Below, piece after piece: positions 27,444 through 35,908 of a stretch of 64,000 bases of DNA. The DNA is from Chitinophagaceae bacterium (GTDB lineage: Bacteria > Bacteroidota > Bacteroidia > Chitinophagales > Chitinophagaceae). Numbering within the stretch: the first letter of the stretch is position 1; the number at the start of each line of letters is the position of its first letter. The stretch is from the NCBI GenBank assembly GCA_003168265.1, contig PMSV01000023.1, positions 508,001 to 572,000 on the forward strand, written 5' to 3'. The notes below the pieces were generated by a model, which did no database searches, had not been told where the DNA came from, and saw nothing but the letters and a program-made list of their open reading frames with translations. The position numbers and the translations under genes are program-made.

Positions 27444-28103
27444 ATGAGCACTGAATTGGTAATCAAGATTGCTATTGCCGATGACCACAAGATTTTCCGG
27501 GATGGAATCCGGATGGCTCTGAAAAACAAAGAATATCTTAAGGTCCTATGGGAGGCGGATGACGGTAGAGACCTCATGCATAAGATCAAGTTGAAAGAGC
27601 CCGATGTATTGTTGATGGATATTCGCATGCCTGAGGTGGACGGCATCAACGCGATAGGTATGCTCCGTAAAGAATATGAGGAGTTGAAAATTATCGTATT
27701 GACGATGTACGATGACCAGGAAATGATTTCCAAGATGATGGAAATGGGCGCAAATGCTTATTTGACCAAAACCACCGACCCGGAAGAGATTTACCAGGCT
27801 ATTCTGACTTGCATGAATGATGATTTTTACTTCAATGACCTGGTTAATAAGGCAGTTCTTTCCAAACTTCAAACTAAGCGGCAGGTCCGCCAGTTTTATC
27901 CAAATCCGGTTAAGTTTTCCGAAAAAGAGATCCGCATCCTGAAATTGCTTGCTGATGATAAGACGACGGAGGAGATTTCCAAGGAGGTCTTCCTGAGCCC
28001 CCGTACGATCGAAACGATCCGGCAGAATATGAAGTCGAAAGTGGGCGCCAAGACGATTGCAGGCCTGATCATGTATGGGATGAGGAATAAACTGATCGAT
28101 TAA
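27444..28103 (+). CDS. NarL/LuxR-type DNA-binding response regulator
   Basis: The 219-residue protein has a receiver domain with phosphoacceptor D59 (LLMDIRMP) and a LuxR-type helix-turn-helix (SPRTIETIRQNM). There is no kinase gene beside it on the plus strand, so it is an orphan or shares the kinase at 24979. It is closely related to the regulator at 28810; both end in a receiver/HTH pattern with AGLIMYGMRNKLI-type tails. Its long upstream region carries a structured element that is also present before the 28810 gene, so the pair probably arose by duplication with its control region. Confidence 0.93.
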   Translation: MSTELVIKIAIADDHKIFRDGIRMALKNKEYLKVLWEADDGRDLMHKIKLKEPDVLLMDIRMPEVDGINAIGMLRKEYEELKIIVLTMYDDQEMISKMMEMGANAYLTKTTDPEEIYQAILTCMNDDFYFNDLVNKAVLSKLQTKRQVRQFYPNPVKFSEKEIRILKLLADDKTTEEISKEVFLSPRTIETIRQNMKSKVGAKTIAGLIMYGMRNKLID

Positions 28104-28140
28104 GCAAACGGAAGGTGCAGGACAATTTCCAAAAAAAGAA

Positions 28141-28164
28141 AGCCGGAATTTATTGATTCCGGCT
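28141..28164 (-). terminator. Terminator-like hairpin oriented for a minus-strand transcript
   Basis: The 9-bp perfect stem agccggaat/attccggct has a 6-nt loop. On the plus strand it is followed by aacttc, not T. On the minus strand it is followed by TTCTTTTTTT. It may serve the plus-strand regulator as a bare hairpin, but its intrinsic-terminator polarity points at an unannotated minus-strand RNA coming from 28165-28800. Confidence 0.5.
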
Positions 28165-28435
28165 AACTTCAAGGATGCGATCAAGTTTAATGAGTTAATG
28201 CCAATAATTTCTACAATTTTCAAAAGGAGGGGACTCAGGGGAAAAGGCGCTCATTCCAGGCAGCGCAAATAATGCATCAATGGGTAGCAAATCAGACGAT
28301 GTCATTTGGAACGGTTAAAAACAGGAACAGAGGACAAAGTACCAAAGGGCGTATCAAAGGATTTATAGGACGAACGGTGTTTTTCTGAAGGGTGGTAATA
28401 TAAGCAGTATAGGGAGGAATTAAATCTTAAAAAGA

Positions 28436-28546
28436 AAGTTGATTGACATTGGATTTTACCTGGTTTCAACGGATATTGGAAAATCTTTCTGGACGGTTAT
28501 CTAAGGACATTGGATGGTTGAGGCTATTTTCCTCGTCAATCAACTT
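28436..28546 (+). repeat. Inverted-repeat-bounded element, copy 2 (upstream of response regulator 28810)
   Basis: The perfect 12-bp inverted repeat AAGTTGATTGAC / GTCAATCAACTT (28436-28447 and 28535-28546) encloses 87 nt. It shares the blocks GGATATTG, CTGGACGGT and GGACATTGGATGGTT with copy 1. A GAGG/CCTC hairpin (loop ctatttt) sits just before the closing arm, where copy 1 has GGTT/AACC. Similarity continues downstream to about 28620. The flanks show no target-site duplication and there is no transposase. Confidence 0.75.
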
Positions 28547-28809
28547 CTGCAACAAAAGTATATTGGAAAGGGATGGTGCACAAGAGCATAACTGCCCTAT
28601 TTTCAATATGCAGTATTTACTCCAGGGTTCGTAAAATGTACAACCGGGCACACGAAAAAATACGCGCTTATCTTCGTAATTTAGTATTCTGAGCTTGAGC
28701 CTTCATGGATTTATCGGAGAGCAGATTCGTAATTTCCCTAGGCACATGATGCAATTTTTCTGTCATTTTTCAGTTAATAGTAATGTTAAAGTCGTAAAAC
28801 TCAAACCTC

Positions 28810-29481
28810 ATGAAAAGTCCTGACCAAGGTGATACCATCAAAGTGGCCATTGCCGATGACCACACTTTATTCCGTGCCGGAGTGAAAACCGCTCTTTCTA
28901 TTAAAAAGGATATCGAATTAGTTGCAGAGGCTGATAATGGCATGCAACTGCTGAACCTGCTTAAACATATCGAGCCTGATGTCATTTTACTGGATATACA
29001 GATGCCGATCATGGACGGGATACAAACCCTGCCTGAGATCCGCAAACTCTATCCTCATGTCAAGGTGATCATCCTTTCCATGCACAATGATCAGTCGATG
29101 ATCTCCAAATTGATGGAGATCGGGGCAAACTCCTATCTGACTAAAAACTCAGACTCCGAAACAATCTACCAGGCGATCAAGACCTGCTATGAACAGGAAT
29201 TTTTCTTCAATGAACTTACCAATAAGGCCCTCCTTAGCGGCCTCCGCACTAAGAGAACAGACGGACATTCTTTTCATGAAGCCATGCTTACGGAAAAGGA
29301 ATTGACGGTCCTGAAGTTGATGTGTGAGGAAAGAACAACCAAGGAAATCGCAGATATTGTGGAGATCAGCCCAAGAACGGTGGAAGCCATCCGGGATAAG
29401 CTGAAGACCAAGACGGGATCAAAATCCATGGCCGGTTTAGTGATGTATGCCATAAAGAATAAGATCATTCAACAACAATAA
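28810..29481 (+). CDS. NarL/LuxR-type DNA-binding response regulator
   Basis: The 223-residue protein has a receiver domain with phosphoacceptor D62 (LLDIQMPIMDG) and a LuxR-type helix-turn-helix (SPRTVEAIRDKLK). It is a paralog of the regulator at 27444 and has the same kind of long, structured upstream region. There is no adjacent kinase on its strand. A strong terminator follows at 29510. The target genes are unknown. Confidence 0.93.
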   Translation: MKSPDQGDTIKVAIADDHTLFRAGVKTALSIKKDIELVAEADNGMQLLNLLKHIEPDVILLDIQMPIMDGIQTLPEIRKLYPHVKVIILSMHNDQSMISKLMEIGANSYLTKNSDSETIYQAIKTCYEQEFFFNELTNKALLSGLRTKRTDGHSFHEAMLTEKELTVLKLMCEERTTKEIADIVEISPRTVEAIRDKLKTKTGSKSMAGLVMYAIKNKIIQQQ

Positions 29482-29509
29482 TTTCTGCGGCCTTTTGAAA
29501 TTAGTTTTG

Positions 29510-29530
29510 CCCCGGGTGACCGGGGTTTTT
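29510..29530 (+). terminator. Rho-independent terminator of response regulator 28810
   Basis: The 6-bp GC-only stem ccccgg/ccgggg with a GTGA tetraloop is followed immediately by TTTTT, 28 nt after the stop. Confidence 0.9.
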
Positions 29531-29583
29531 AGTTTCCAGCCAAAAGGGCCTAGTGGTTTATGGGGAGGCTCTAAAAAAGGAGG

Positions 29584-30402
29584 TTAGCCGATGATGGAAA
29601 TTTCATCTTTTGAGGCAGTATTATAAGTATTCATCAGAATATCGATGGCCTTTCTTCCTTCTTCCCCGAGGGAAAGGGAATAATGGTTTACATAGAGATC
29701 GATATGTTGTTTCATCACTTTTTCACTCATTTCCCTGGCATGTTGTTTTACGTAACCGGACAGGATAGGATAATTTGCATAGGAGACGGCAATACTTTTT
29801 TTAATGAGGGCATTGATCCGGATGCCTATCAATTGATCAAATTCTTTTTTCAGGACTATTCCGCCTAGCGGGATTGGCGCACCTGTTTTTTCTTCCCAGT
29901 TTTTGCCTAGGTCCATGATCTTTACGAGTCCCTTTTGCTGATAGGTAAAGCGGTTCTCATGGATGATAACACCGGCCTGGACCTTCCCGTCCAGGACGGC
30001 CCCCTCGATATCCGAAAAAAGCATATATTTTTTTTGCAGGGCTTTAGGAAAGGCGAGGGAGAAAAGCAGGTTGGCGGTTGTGTTTTCACCAGGTATTGCG
30101 ATTATGGATTGATCGATTTCTTCCGGATCTGTTTGCCTTTTAGCTATCAGCAGGGGCCCGACCCCCATTCCTAGTGCGCCTCCGGATTCCAGTAAATGAT
30201 AGCGATGGGAAATGAGGGGAAGCACTCCATAACTTATCTTGGTAATGTCGAGCCTGCCTTTGATTGCCCATTCGTTGAGTGTCTGGACGTCTTCGAGGAC
30301 TGGTTCGAATTCAAATGGCCCCGTATCAATACCGCCGTTGACAAGGGCATCAAAGATGAAAGTGTCATTGGGGCAGGGGCTATATCCTAATTGTAGTTTC
30401 AT
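29584..30402 (-). CDS. mqnD: 1,4-dihydroxy-6-naphthoate synthase (menaquinone futalosine pathway)
   Basis: The 272-residue protein begins with the MqnD/MqnA-type hallmark LGYSPCPNDTFIFDAL and contains the periplasmic-binding-like fold segments ISYGVLPLI, GVGPLLIAK and IPGENTTANLLF. MqnD converts cyclic de-hypoxanthine futalosine to 1,4-dihydroxy-6-naphthoate. It overlaps mqnB upstream by 4 nt (ATGA), which firmly ties the two to one pathway. The start-proximal Cys-Pro-Asn-Asp motif separates it from MqnA. Confidence 0.93.
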   Translation of the reverse strand: MKLQLGYSPCPNDTFIFDALVNGGIDTGPFEFEPVLEDVQTLNEWAIKGRLDITKISYGVLPLISHRYHLLESGGALGMGVGPLLIAKRQTDPEEIDQSIIAIPGENTTANLLFSLAFPKALQKKYMLFSDIEGAVLDGKVQAGVIIHENRFTYQQKGLVKIMDLGKNWEEKTGAPIPLGGIVLKKEFDQLIGIRINALIKKSIAVSYANYPILSGYVKQHAREMSEKVMKQHIDLYVNHYSLSLGEEGRKAIDILMNTYNTASKDEISIIG

Positions 30403-31025
30403 ATATTTTCTATTACTGATTGGAGCGCTTCATGCAGAGAAGTTAAGGATTCCTGCATTTTCCATTTGGATTTGTCCCTCTCGCCGATCAGATTGGACAC
30501 TGCGCGGATCTGAAGGAATGGGATTTTTTCCAGCAGACAGGTATAGTGAAAAGCTGCCCCTTCCATGGACTCAATCAGTATCTCATTTTCTTCCTCTAGT
30601 ACAGGGCCCGAACTGATTTGATTGACGGTTTTTCCTGAAGCTTTTTGTAGTCCAATCTGAGGAAATTCCGCCAGATACGGGTTGGGAAGCTTTCCCTGCC
30701 TGAAGGGAAATTCATCCGCGCCGGCGAGCCCCATTTCAAAAAGACTTTTAAATTGGCCTTTTTCCAAAACGCCCAGATCGGAGAAATAATCCTCGCGTAT
30801 GATATAAGTTTCACTGATCCGACCTTTATCATTGACTCCGCCGATACCAGCCTGAATGGCAAGATTCGGACGATCCTCGATTATCTTTCGGGTGAGGTGA
30901 TAGGCAGTAGAGACCATTCCTATTCCAGTAATCAAAAAACTGATTCTTAGGCCCTGGCCAGAGCGAATCAAACCGGCCTGATGATTCAATTCCATAGCGG
31001 TTGCTGCCATAATGAGTACATGCAT
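30399..31025 (-). CDS. mqnB: Futalosine hydrolase
   Basis: The 208-residue nucleoside-phosphorylase-fold enzyme has GIGMVSTAYHLT, AGIGGVND and the substrate-binding SMEGAAFHYTC motif with the catalytic acidic residue. It removes hypoxanthine from futalosine to give dehypoxanthine futalosine. The pairing with mqnD by a 4-nt overlap distinguishes it from MTA/SAH nucleosidases of similar fold. It is divergent from the pterin genes, with 61 nt between. Confidence 0.92.
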   Translation of the reverse strand: MHVLIMAATAMELNHQAGLIRSGQGLRISFLITGIGMVSTAYHLTRKIIEDRPNLAIQAGIGGVNDKGRISETYIIREDYFSDLGVLEKGQFKSLFEMGLAGADEFPFRQGKLPNPYLAEFPQIGLQKASGKTVNQISSGPVLEEENEILIESMEGAAFHYTCLLEKIPFLQIRAVSNLIGERDKSKWKMQESLTSLHEALQSVIENI

Positions 31026-31065
31026 GACACAAATATCGTAATCATGGGCATTTAATCTGATAACT

Positions 31066-31073
31066 TAAATTTG
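31066..31073 (+). promoter_or_regulatory. Possible -7 box for the pterin operon
   Basis: TAAATTTG matches the Bacteroidota -7 element TAnnTTTG exactly and lies 13 nt before the start at 31087. The -33 position (31043-31046, catg) matches poorly, so this is tentative. Confidence 0.4.
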
Positions 31074-31086
31074 CAAAAACCTTCGA

Positions 31087-31506
31087 ATGGTATATCTGAC
31101 CAGAGTGGAGCATTTCAATGCGGCCCATAAATTATATAATGGATCCTGGACCCGGGAGCGCAACGAGGAAGTTTTCGGAAAATGTGCCAATGAGAACTGG
31201 CATGGCCACAATTATGAACTGCATGTGACGGTGAAGGGGAATCCGGACGCGGAAACGGGTTTTATTTATGATGTTAAAAAACTCAGTATCCTGATCAATA
31301 CCGCTGTGATTGAAAAACTGGACCATAAGAATCTCAATCTGGATGTGGATTTTATGAAGGGGAAGATGTGTTCCACCGAGAACCTTGTCCTGGCCATCTG
31401 GCATGAGCTTGAACTAAATCTGCCTTCGGGTGTTCATTTGCATGGCATTCAATTATATGAGACCCCCCGAATTTATGTGGAATATTACGGGGAACCCGAG
31501 GCCTGA
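31087..31506 (+). CDS. 6-pyruvoyl/6-carboxy-tetrahydropterin synthase family protein (copy 1)
   Basis: The 139-residue T-fold enzyme has zinc ligands H14, H39 and H41 (HGHNYELHV), the catalytic cysteine C33 in FGKCANEN, and the Asp-His pair in LDHKNLN. A substrate-anchoring Glu lies in LYETPR. Members act on 7,8-dihydroneopterin triphosphate to give 6-pyruvoyl-tetrahydropterin (biopterin route) or 6-carboxytetrahydropterin (queuosine route). A paralog follows 18 nt downstream and folE after that, so this operon makes a pterin from GTP. No queC, queE or queF is present, so which branch is unclear. Confidence 0.9.
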   Translation: MVYLTRVEHFNAAHKLYNGSWTRERNEEVFGKCANENWHGHNYELHVTVKGNPDAETGFIYDVKKLSILINTAVIEKLDHKNLNLDVDFMKGKMCSTENLVLAIWHELELNLPSGVHLHGIQLYETPRIYVEYYGEPEA

Positions 31507-31524
31507 TCCTTAAACAATAATACA

Positions 31525-31935
31525 ATGAACGAAGTGGCGGTTTTTCGAAGAGAGCATTTCAACGCGGCGCATCGCTTGTTCAATCCTTCCTGGGATCAGA
31601 AACAAAATGAGGAAGTGTTCGGTAAATGCAGCAATCCGAACTACCATGGGCATAATTATGAATTGGAAGTGAAATTGGTGGGGAAACCGGACCCTCAGAC
31701 CGGCTATGTTTATGATCTGAAAAAACTCTCTGAACTGGTCCAGTCAGAGGTCATTGAAAAATTCGATCATAAAAACCTAAACCTTGATACACCCTATTTT
31801 GTTAACTTGAATCCGACGGCGGAAAATATTTCCGTGGTTATCTATAACCTGCTTAGAGAGAAAATTGACGAAAGCCTGGAATTGAAGATCCGGTTATACG
31901 AGACAGAAAGAAATTTTGTGGAATATCCTGCCTGA
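31525..31935 (+). CDS. 6-pyruvoyl/6-carboxy-tetrahydropterin synthase family protein (copy 2)
   Basis: The 136-residue tandem paralog of the previous gene also keeps a complete active site: H16, C35 in FGKCSNPN, H41 and H43 (HGHNYELEV), and FDHKNLN. The two share the pattern NEEVFGKC and YDLKKL/YDVKKL and are roughly half identical by eye. Both copies look catalytically competent, unlike many duplicated PTPS genes that have lost the cysteine. The next gene is folE, 22 nt away. The retention of two complete copies suggests distinct products or a heteromeric enzyme, which is inference. Confidence 0.9.
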   Translation: MNEVAVFRREHFNAAHRLFNPSWDQKQNEEVFGKCSNPNYHGHNYELEVKLVGKPDPQTGYVYDLKKLSELVQSEVIEKFDHKNLNLDTPYFVNLNPTAENISVVIYNLLREKIDESLELKIRLYETERNFVEYPA

Positions 31936-31957
31936 TCCGGATCTTAAATAATTAGAC

Positions 31958-32554
31958 ATGGGTTATAAAAAAGTAGACCATTACGATGAAGAAATCACAA
32001 GCGGGCTGATGAAAAATTATTCGGGCAGCCTTTCCCTATTGGGTGAAGACCCCGCCCGGGAAGGGCTCCAAAAGACTCCGGAAAGGGTTGCCAAAGCGAT
32101 GCAGTTTTTGACTCAGGGATATCAAATGGATGCCCGTGCGATCCTGGATTCCGCTAAGTTCCATGAGGAGGTGAGTGAGATGATCATTGTGAAGGATATC
32201 GAGCTCTATAGCCTTTGCGAACACCATATGCTTCCTTTTTTCGGGAAGGCCCATGTAGCTTATATACCGAACGGATGGATCACAGGATTGAGTAAGATTG
32301 CAAGGGTAGTGGATGTCTATGCGCGGCGCCTCCAGGTCCAGGAGCGGCTTACCACGCAGATCCTCGATGCCATCAAAGACAGCCTTCAGCCACTCGGAGT
32401 GGCCGTGGTCATTGAGGCTTCTCATTTATGCATGATGATGCGTGGAGTACAAAAACAAAACTCGGTGACGACTACTTCGGCTTTTTTTGGAGAATTCCAT
32501 AAGGATAAGACAAGGAGTGAATTCATCAAATTGATTTCTCCAAAATTGCACTAA
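31958..32554 (+). CDS. folE: GTP cyclohydrolase I
   Basis: The 198-residue enzyme has zinc ligands C87 and H90 in [17 protein letters not shown] and a second Cys in [37 protein letters not shown] is split across residues typical of type IA cyclohydrolases. It converts GTP to dihydroneopterin triphosphate, the substrate for the two preceding synthases, so the three genes form a coherent pterin operon. Confidence 0.96.
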   Translation: MGYKKVDHYDEEITSGLMKNYSGSLSLLGEDPAREGLQKTPERVAKAMQFLTQGYQMDARAILDSAKFHEEVSEMIIVKDIELYSLCEHHMLPFFGKAHVAYIPNGWITGLSKIARVVDVYARRLQVQERLTTQILDAIKDSLQPLGVAVVIEASHLCMMMRGVQKQNSVTTTSAFFGEFHKDKTRSEFIKLISPKLH

Positions 32555-32657
32555 AAAATAAGATTAGATAGCATTCAGATTCATCAGGTGGGAGCTAATT
32601 TTTTCTTTGCCGTACCGCTACTTTGATTCATATTTGCCCTCTCAATATTTCAGGTCT

Positions 32658-33548
32658 ATGAAGCATGCCTATATTTTTCCCGGACAGGGTTCGCAGTTTC
32701 CCGGCATGGGGAAAACCTATTACGAGAACAGCGCTTTTGGGAAAAAACTTTTTGAACAGGCCAATCATATTCTGGGTTTCAGGATATCGGATATCATGTT
32801 CAATGGAAATGAGGAAGACCTGAAACAGACCAATGTTACCCAACCGGCTGTATTTTTGCATTCAGTCATTGCATTCAAGAGCATTGACAATGCCAAACCG
32901 GATATGGTGGCAGGACATTCCCTTGGCGAATTTTCCGCCCTGGTTGCCATCGGAGCGTTGAGTTTTGAAGACGCCCTTCAATTGGTTTCGGTACGTGCCC
33001 AGTCCATGCAAAAAGCTTGCGAGATCCGGCCTTCCGGCATGGCTGCGGTTATTGGATTGGATGATAAAAAAGTGGAAGAGATTTGCAAGGAAGTTGAAGA
33101 CCAAACCGGAGAGATTGTCGTGCCCGCCAATTACAATTGCCCCGGTCAGTTGGTGATCAGCGGGTCATTGGAAGGTATCGAACTGGCCTGCGAGAGGCTT
33201 AAAGCTGCCGGAGCGAAAAGAGCGCTGGCATTGCCCGTGGGGGGTGCATTTCACTCGCCGCTTATGTATCCTGCAAAAGAGGAATTGAAAAAAGCCATTG
33301 AAAAAACGACATTTTATCCGCCTAAGTGCCCCATTTATCAGAATGTGGCAGCCAAGGCCGTTGTCGATAAGGAAGAGATCAAAAAAAACCTCGAAGAACA
33401 ACTCACGGGGGCTGTACGCTGGACCCAAAGCATACAGGCCATGATCGCCGATTCGGCTTCCAGTTTTACTGAAGTGGGACCGGGAAAAGTTTTACAGGGC
33501 CTCATAATTAAGATCAATAAGGAAGCTAATGCGGAGTCGGTAGGTTGA
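32658..33548 (+). CDS. fabD: [Acyl-carrier-protein] S-malonyltransferase
   Basis: From the ATG at 32658 (MKHAYIFPGQGSQFPGMG) the protein has 296 residues, normal for FabD. The active-site serine lies in GHSLGE (Ser88) and the histidine in GGAFHSPLM. It loads malonyl units onto ACP for fatty acid synthesis. The open frame extends to 32607, but the extra 17 residues are not FabD-like. Its acyltransferase domain is homologous to the AT domain in the hybrid synthetase at 47410, but it is a housekeeping enzyme, since it stands next to folE and not in the cluster. It converges with a GNAT gene 12 nt away. Confidence 0.94.
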   Translation: MKHAYIFPGQGSQFPGMGKTYYENSAFGKKLFEQANHILGFRISDIMFNGNEEDLKQTNVTQPAVFLHSVIAFKSIDNAKPDMVAGHSLGEFSALVAIGALSFEDALQLVSVRAQSMQKACEIRPSGMAAVIGLDDKKVEEICKEVEDQTGEIVVPANYNCPGQLVISGSLEGIELACERLKAAGAKRALALPVGGAFHSPLMYPAKEELKKAIEKTTFYPPKCPIYQNVAAKAVVDKEEIKKNLEEQLTGAVRWTQSIQAMIADSASSFTEVGPGKVLQGLIIKINKEANAESVG

Positions 33549-33560
33549 TCCTGAAGTTAT

Positions 33561-34022
33561 TCAGATATCGGTTTCAATATCGATCGCACAGTTAGTCCAT
33601 TCATCGTCAAATCGGGCCTGGTATTTTTTGTAAAAATTAATGGCTGGCTCATTCCATTCTAATACCTGCCAGACTATGCCTGAAAAATTTTTCTCTCTGG
33701 CTTCGAGGATCAGGCGGTCCATCAATAATTTGCCCAGTCCTTTACCCCTGCTTTTTTCCGTAACAATAATATCCTCAAGGTACATGCGCTGCCCTTTCCA
33801 TGTGCTGTAGCGGATATAATAGAGTGCAAATCCCTGGATCATTCCATCAATTTCTGCGACAAAGGCCCACCAGACGGGCTTGGGTCCAAAGCCGCTTTGC
33901 CGGAAATGTTCAAGCGTGACTGTGACTTCCTGTGGAGTTTTTTCATATTCTGCGAGTTCTCTGATCAATTCCAACATGCGCGGACAATCTTCTGAACCTG
34001 CTTCTCGGATCTCGGTGCTCAT
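33561..34022 (-). CDS. GNAT family N-acetyltransferase (spermidine/diamine acetyltransferase-like)
   Basis: The 153-residue protein has a GNAT fold with the acetyl-CoA loop RGKGLGKLL and the preceding strand MYLEDIIVTEKSRGKG, a layout shared with SSAT2/thialysine-type acetyltransferases. LEWNEPAINFYKK is the characteristic C-terminal motif. The natural substrate, a polyamine or other amine, cannot be fixed. It starts 13 nt beyond the end of the upstream serine hydrolase gene (34036-35862), so the two are likely cotranscribed. Confidence 0.87.
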   Translation of the reverse strand: MSTEIREAGSEDCPRMLELIRELAEYEKTPQEVTVTLEHFRQSGFGPKPVWWAFVAEIDGMIQGFALYYIRYSTWKGQRMYLEDIIVTEKSRGKGLGKLLMDRLILEAREKNFSGIVWQVLEWNEPAINFYKKYQARFDDEWTNCAIDIETDI

Positions 34023-34035
34023 TGTCCTGATCGCT

Positions 34036-35862
34036 TTATTTTTTTTGGTTTTCTACTTTGACCGCCTTGAATGTTCCGTTGGGCTGTATTGATAATAACT
34101 CAATGGGCTGGCCCTTGCTATCGAGGTTGAACTGTACAGTGAAACCGCTGAGGTTCTTTATGCTGAATTTGTCCTTGTCGATGGGGATAAGTTCGTATTC
34201 GGGCTGCCCGGGGACAAAGAGGCTAAGTGTTTTTTCCCCTTTGATTGAAATCTTCATAATGATGCCGCTTAAGCTATAGTCCCCGACGTATTTCAGGAGG
34301 CTATCCCGGCTGATCTCTTTAGCTTTTGGGGTCTTTGTGAAGGAGATGGCCTTGACGGTAGGCTCCAGGGCTATTTCAAGGCTTTGGATTTCTCCGGCGG
34401 CATTCATCTGGAATTGGACCAGCGTATTGTTGTCAGCCGTATCATAGCCGTCCTTTGGATCTTTTTCGAGTACGTTGAATATATCATATTGATGATGGCG
34501 GAGCCAACAGATCTTTGTGCCTAAAAAGGCAAATAAACTGTCATGCTCGTACCTTAATTCAATGTTTCCAAAAGCGGGGTTGCCGTAATTCCCTTCATAG
34601 TCCTTCCATTCATGGGTTGCAGGGAGATTCTTTTCGACGGGTTTGATCTTGTTCTTTTTTGCATCGGCTTCTTCTTTCTTGGCCTTATCGACCGTCTTTT
34701 TGAGCTCGGTGTTCCAGTCTTTATGGCTCAAGTGAAGCATACGGTCGGCGATCAGGTTGCGGACGATAGAGGGAACGACGGAGCCGTTCTGGTTAGAGAG
34801 CACGATGATCCCGATGCTGTCACTTGGGAAAAAGCTGGTGCTGGCTGAAAAGCCATCGATATTGCCGCCATGTTCAACGCGGTAATGGCCCCTGTAGGAT
34901 GCAAGAAACCAGGCAAAACCATAGTTTGCCAGATAAATATCAGGGTTTTCTTTTTCAGGCAGGCCTGCGCCGATAACCATCTGTGATCCGATGGCTTCAT
35001 TGCGATGGGTCTCCGGTATGATTTGCCTGCCTTCGTATTTGCCATTGTTGATCCATGTGATCACCCAATGGGCCATATCTTCTACCGAACTGTTGATGCT
35101 CCCTGCCGGCCCCATGGCGTTGATATGATAATAGTCGAGCTTTTTGATGATGCTGTCTTGTTTGAGGCCATAGCCTGTGGCGGCCTCTCCGCTTTCAACA
35201 AGATCCTCAATGGAGAAGTCGGAATGGCTCATGCCAAGTGGTTGAAATATCTTTTCGCGGACATTGTCTTCCCATTTTTTTCCTGTTATTTTTTCAACCA
35301 GGGCACCCTGGGCAAGAAACATGAAATTATTGTATTGCCATTTTTCGCGAAGCCCGGCAGATGGTTCCATATAGCGAATGCGGCGGATGAGGCTATCACG
35401 GGAGTCAGTGGGAAAATAATACCAGCTATAATCATAACGGGGCAGCCCGGTCCGATGGCACATCATATCACGAAGCGTGATATGTTCGTTCATTTCTTCT
35501 TTATAGAACTTAAGATCGGGAAAATATTCCCGGACAGGCTTATCATAGTCCAGTTTTCCATCATGCACCAGCATCCCTATCAGCGAAGAGGTAAATGCCT
35601 TTGTACAGGAACCGATCGCAAAAAGGGTTTGGGGTGTTGCCGGGATCTTTTTCTCATAGTCGCTATAACCGAAACCTTTGGAGTAAACGACCCTGTCTTT
35701 TTCAACTACTGCTACGGCAAATCCTGCGGCATGCCATTCCTTAAGCACCCGGGCCATGGCGGTATCGAGCCCGGAAAAACGGCGGTCTTCGGTGGATTTG
35801 TGTTTTTGGCCGTAAGTAATCAGACTTGAAATAAGCAGAAGAAGGGAGACAATCTTTCTCAT
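34036..35862 (-). CDS. Secreted serine hydrolase of the beta-lactamase/class C fold with DUF3471-type C-terminus
   Basis: The 608-residue protein has a signal peptide (1-19, ending ITYGQ) and a class C beta-lactamase/D-aminopeptidase-like domain from about 30 to 390, with the SxxK motif S85-C-T-K88, a Tyr-x-Asn motif in QYNNFMFL, and the third-box equivalent HGGNIDGF. The C-terminal 200 residues form beta-rich domains resembling DUF3471. It would act in the periplasm on an ester or amide, perhaps a D-Ala-containing peptide. It is not necessarily a beta-lactamase. Confidence 0.9.
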   Translation of the reverse strand: MRKIVSLLLLISSLITYGQKHKSTEDRRFSGLDTAMARVLKEWHAAGFAVAVVEKDRVVYSKGFGYSDYEKKIPATPQTLFAIGSCTKAFTSSLIGMLVHDGKLDYDKPVREYFPDLKFYKEEMNEHITLRDMMCHRTGLPRYDYSWYYFPTDSRDSLIRRIRYMEPSAGLREKWQYNNFMFLAQGALVEKITGKKWEDNVREKIFQPLGMSHSDFSIEDLVESGEAATGYGLKQDSIIKKLDYYHINAMGPAGSINSSVEDMAHWVITWINNGKYEGRQIIPETHRNEAIGSQMVIGAGLPEKENPDIYLANYGFAWFLASYRGHYRVEHGGNIDGFSASTSFFPSDSIGIIVLSNQNGSVVPSIVRNLIADRMLHLSHKDWNTELKKTVDKAKKEEADAKKNKIKPVEKNLPATHEWKDYEGNYGNPAFGNIELRYEHDSLFAFLGTKICWLRHHQYDIFNVLEKDPKDGYDTADNNTLVQFQMNAAGEIQSLEIALEPTVKAISFTKTPKAKEISRDSLLKYVGDYSLSGIIMKISIKGEKTLSLFVPGQPEYELIPIDKDKFSIKNLSGFTVQFNLDSKGQPIELLSIQPNGTFKAVKVENQKK

Positions 35863-35908
35863 ATTGTTGTATTAGTTCGGGTAGGTAAAGATAATTATTT
35901 GAATCGGT

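Larger units (their letters stand above)
28104..28809. other. Long intergenic region (706 nt) between two response regulator genes
   Basis: No coding ORF is supported. It contains a hairpin at 28141-28164 with a T-run only for minus-strand transcripts, then unremarkable sequence, then inverted-repeat element copy 2 (28436-28546). About 260 AT-rich nt lead to the 28810 start. The 3' half aligns with the region upstream of 27444. Confidence 0.6.

Noticed and set aside
27546-28223. Open frame of 225 codons antisense to response regulator 27444
   Set aside because: It covers the receiver and DNA-binding domains of a clear regulator and has no coding character of its own.
27102-28546. The two inverted-repeat elements as miniature transposons (MITEs)
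   Set aside because: No target-site duplication was seen at either copy, there is no transposase in the window, and the similarity runs past the inverted repeats into the regulator leaders. Duplication of a control region is simpler.
34036-35862. Antibiotic-resistance beta-lactamase
   Set aside because: The SxxK fold is shared by many esterases and peptidases. The long C-terminal beta-rich extension and the missing class C context make a generic serine hydrolase more likely.
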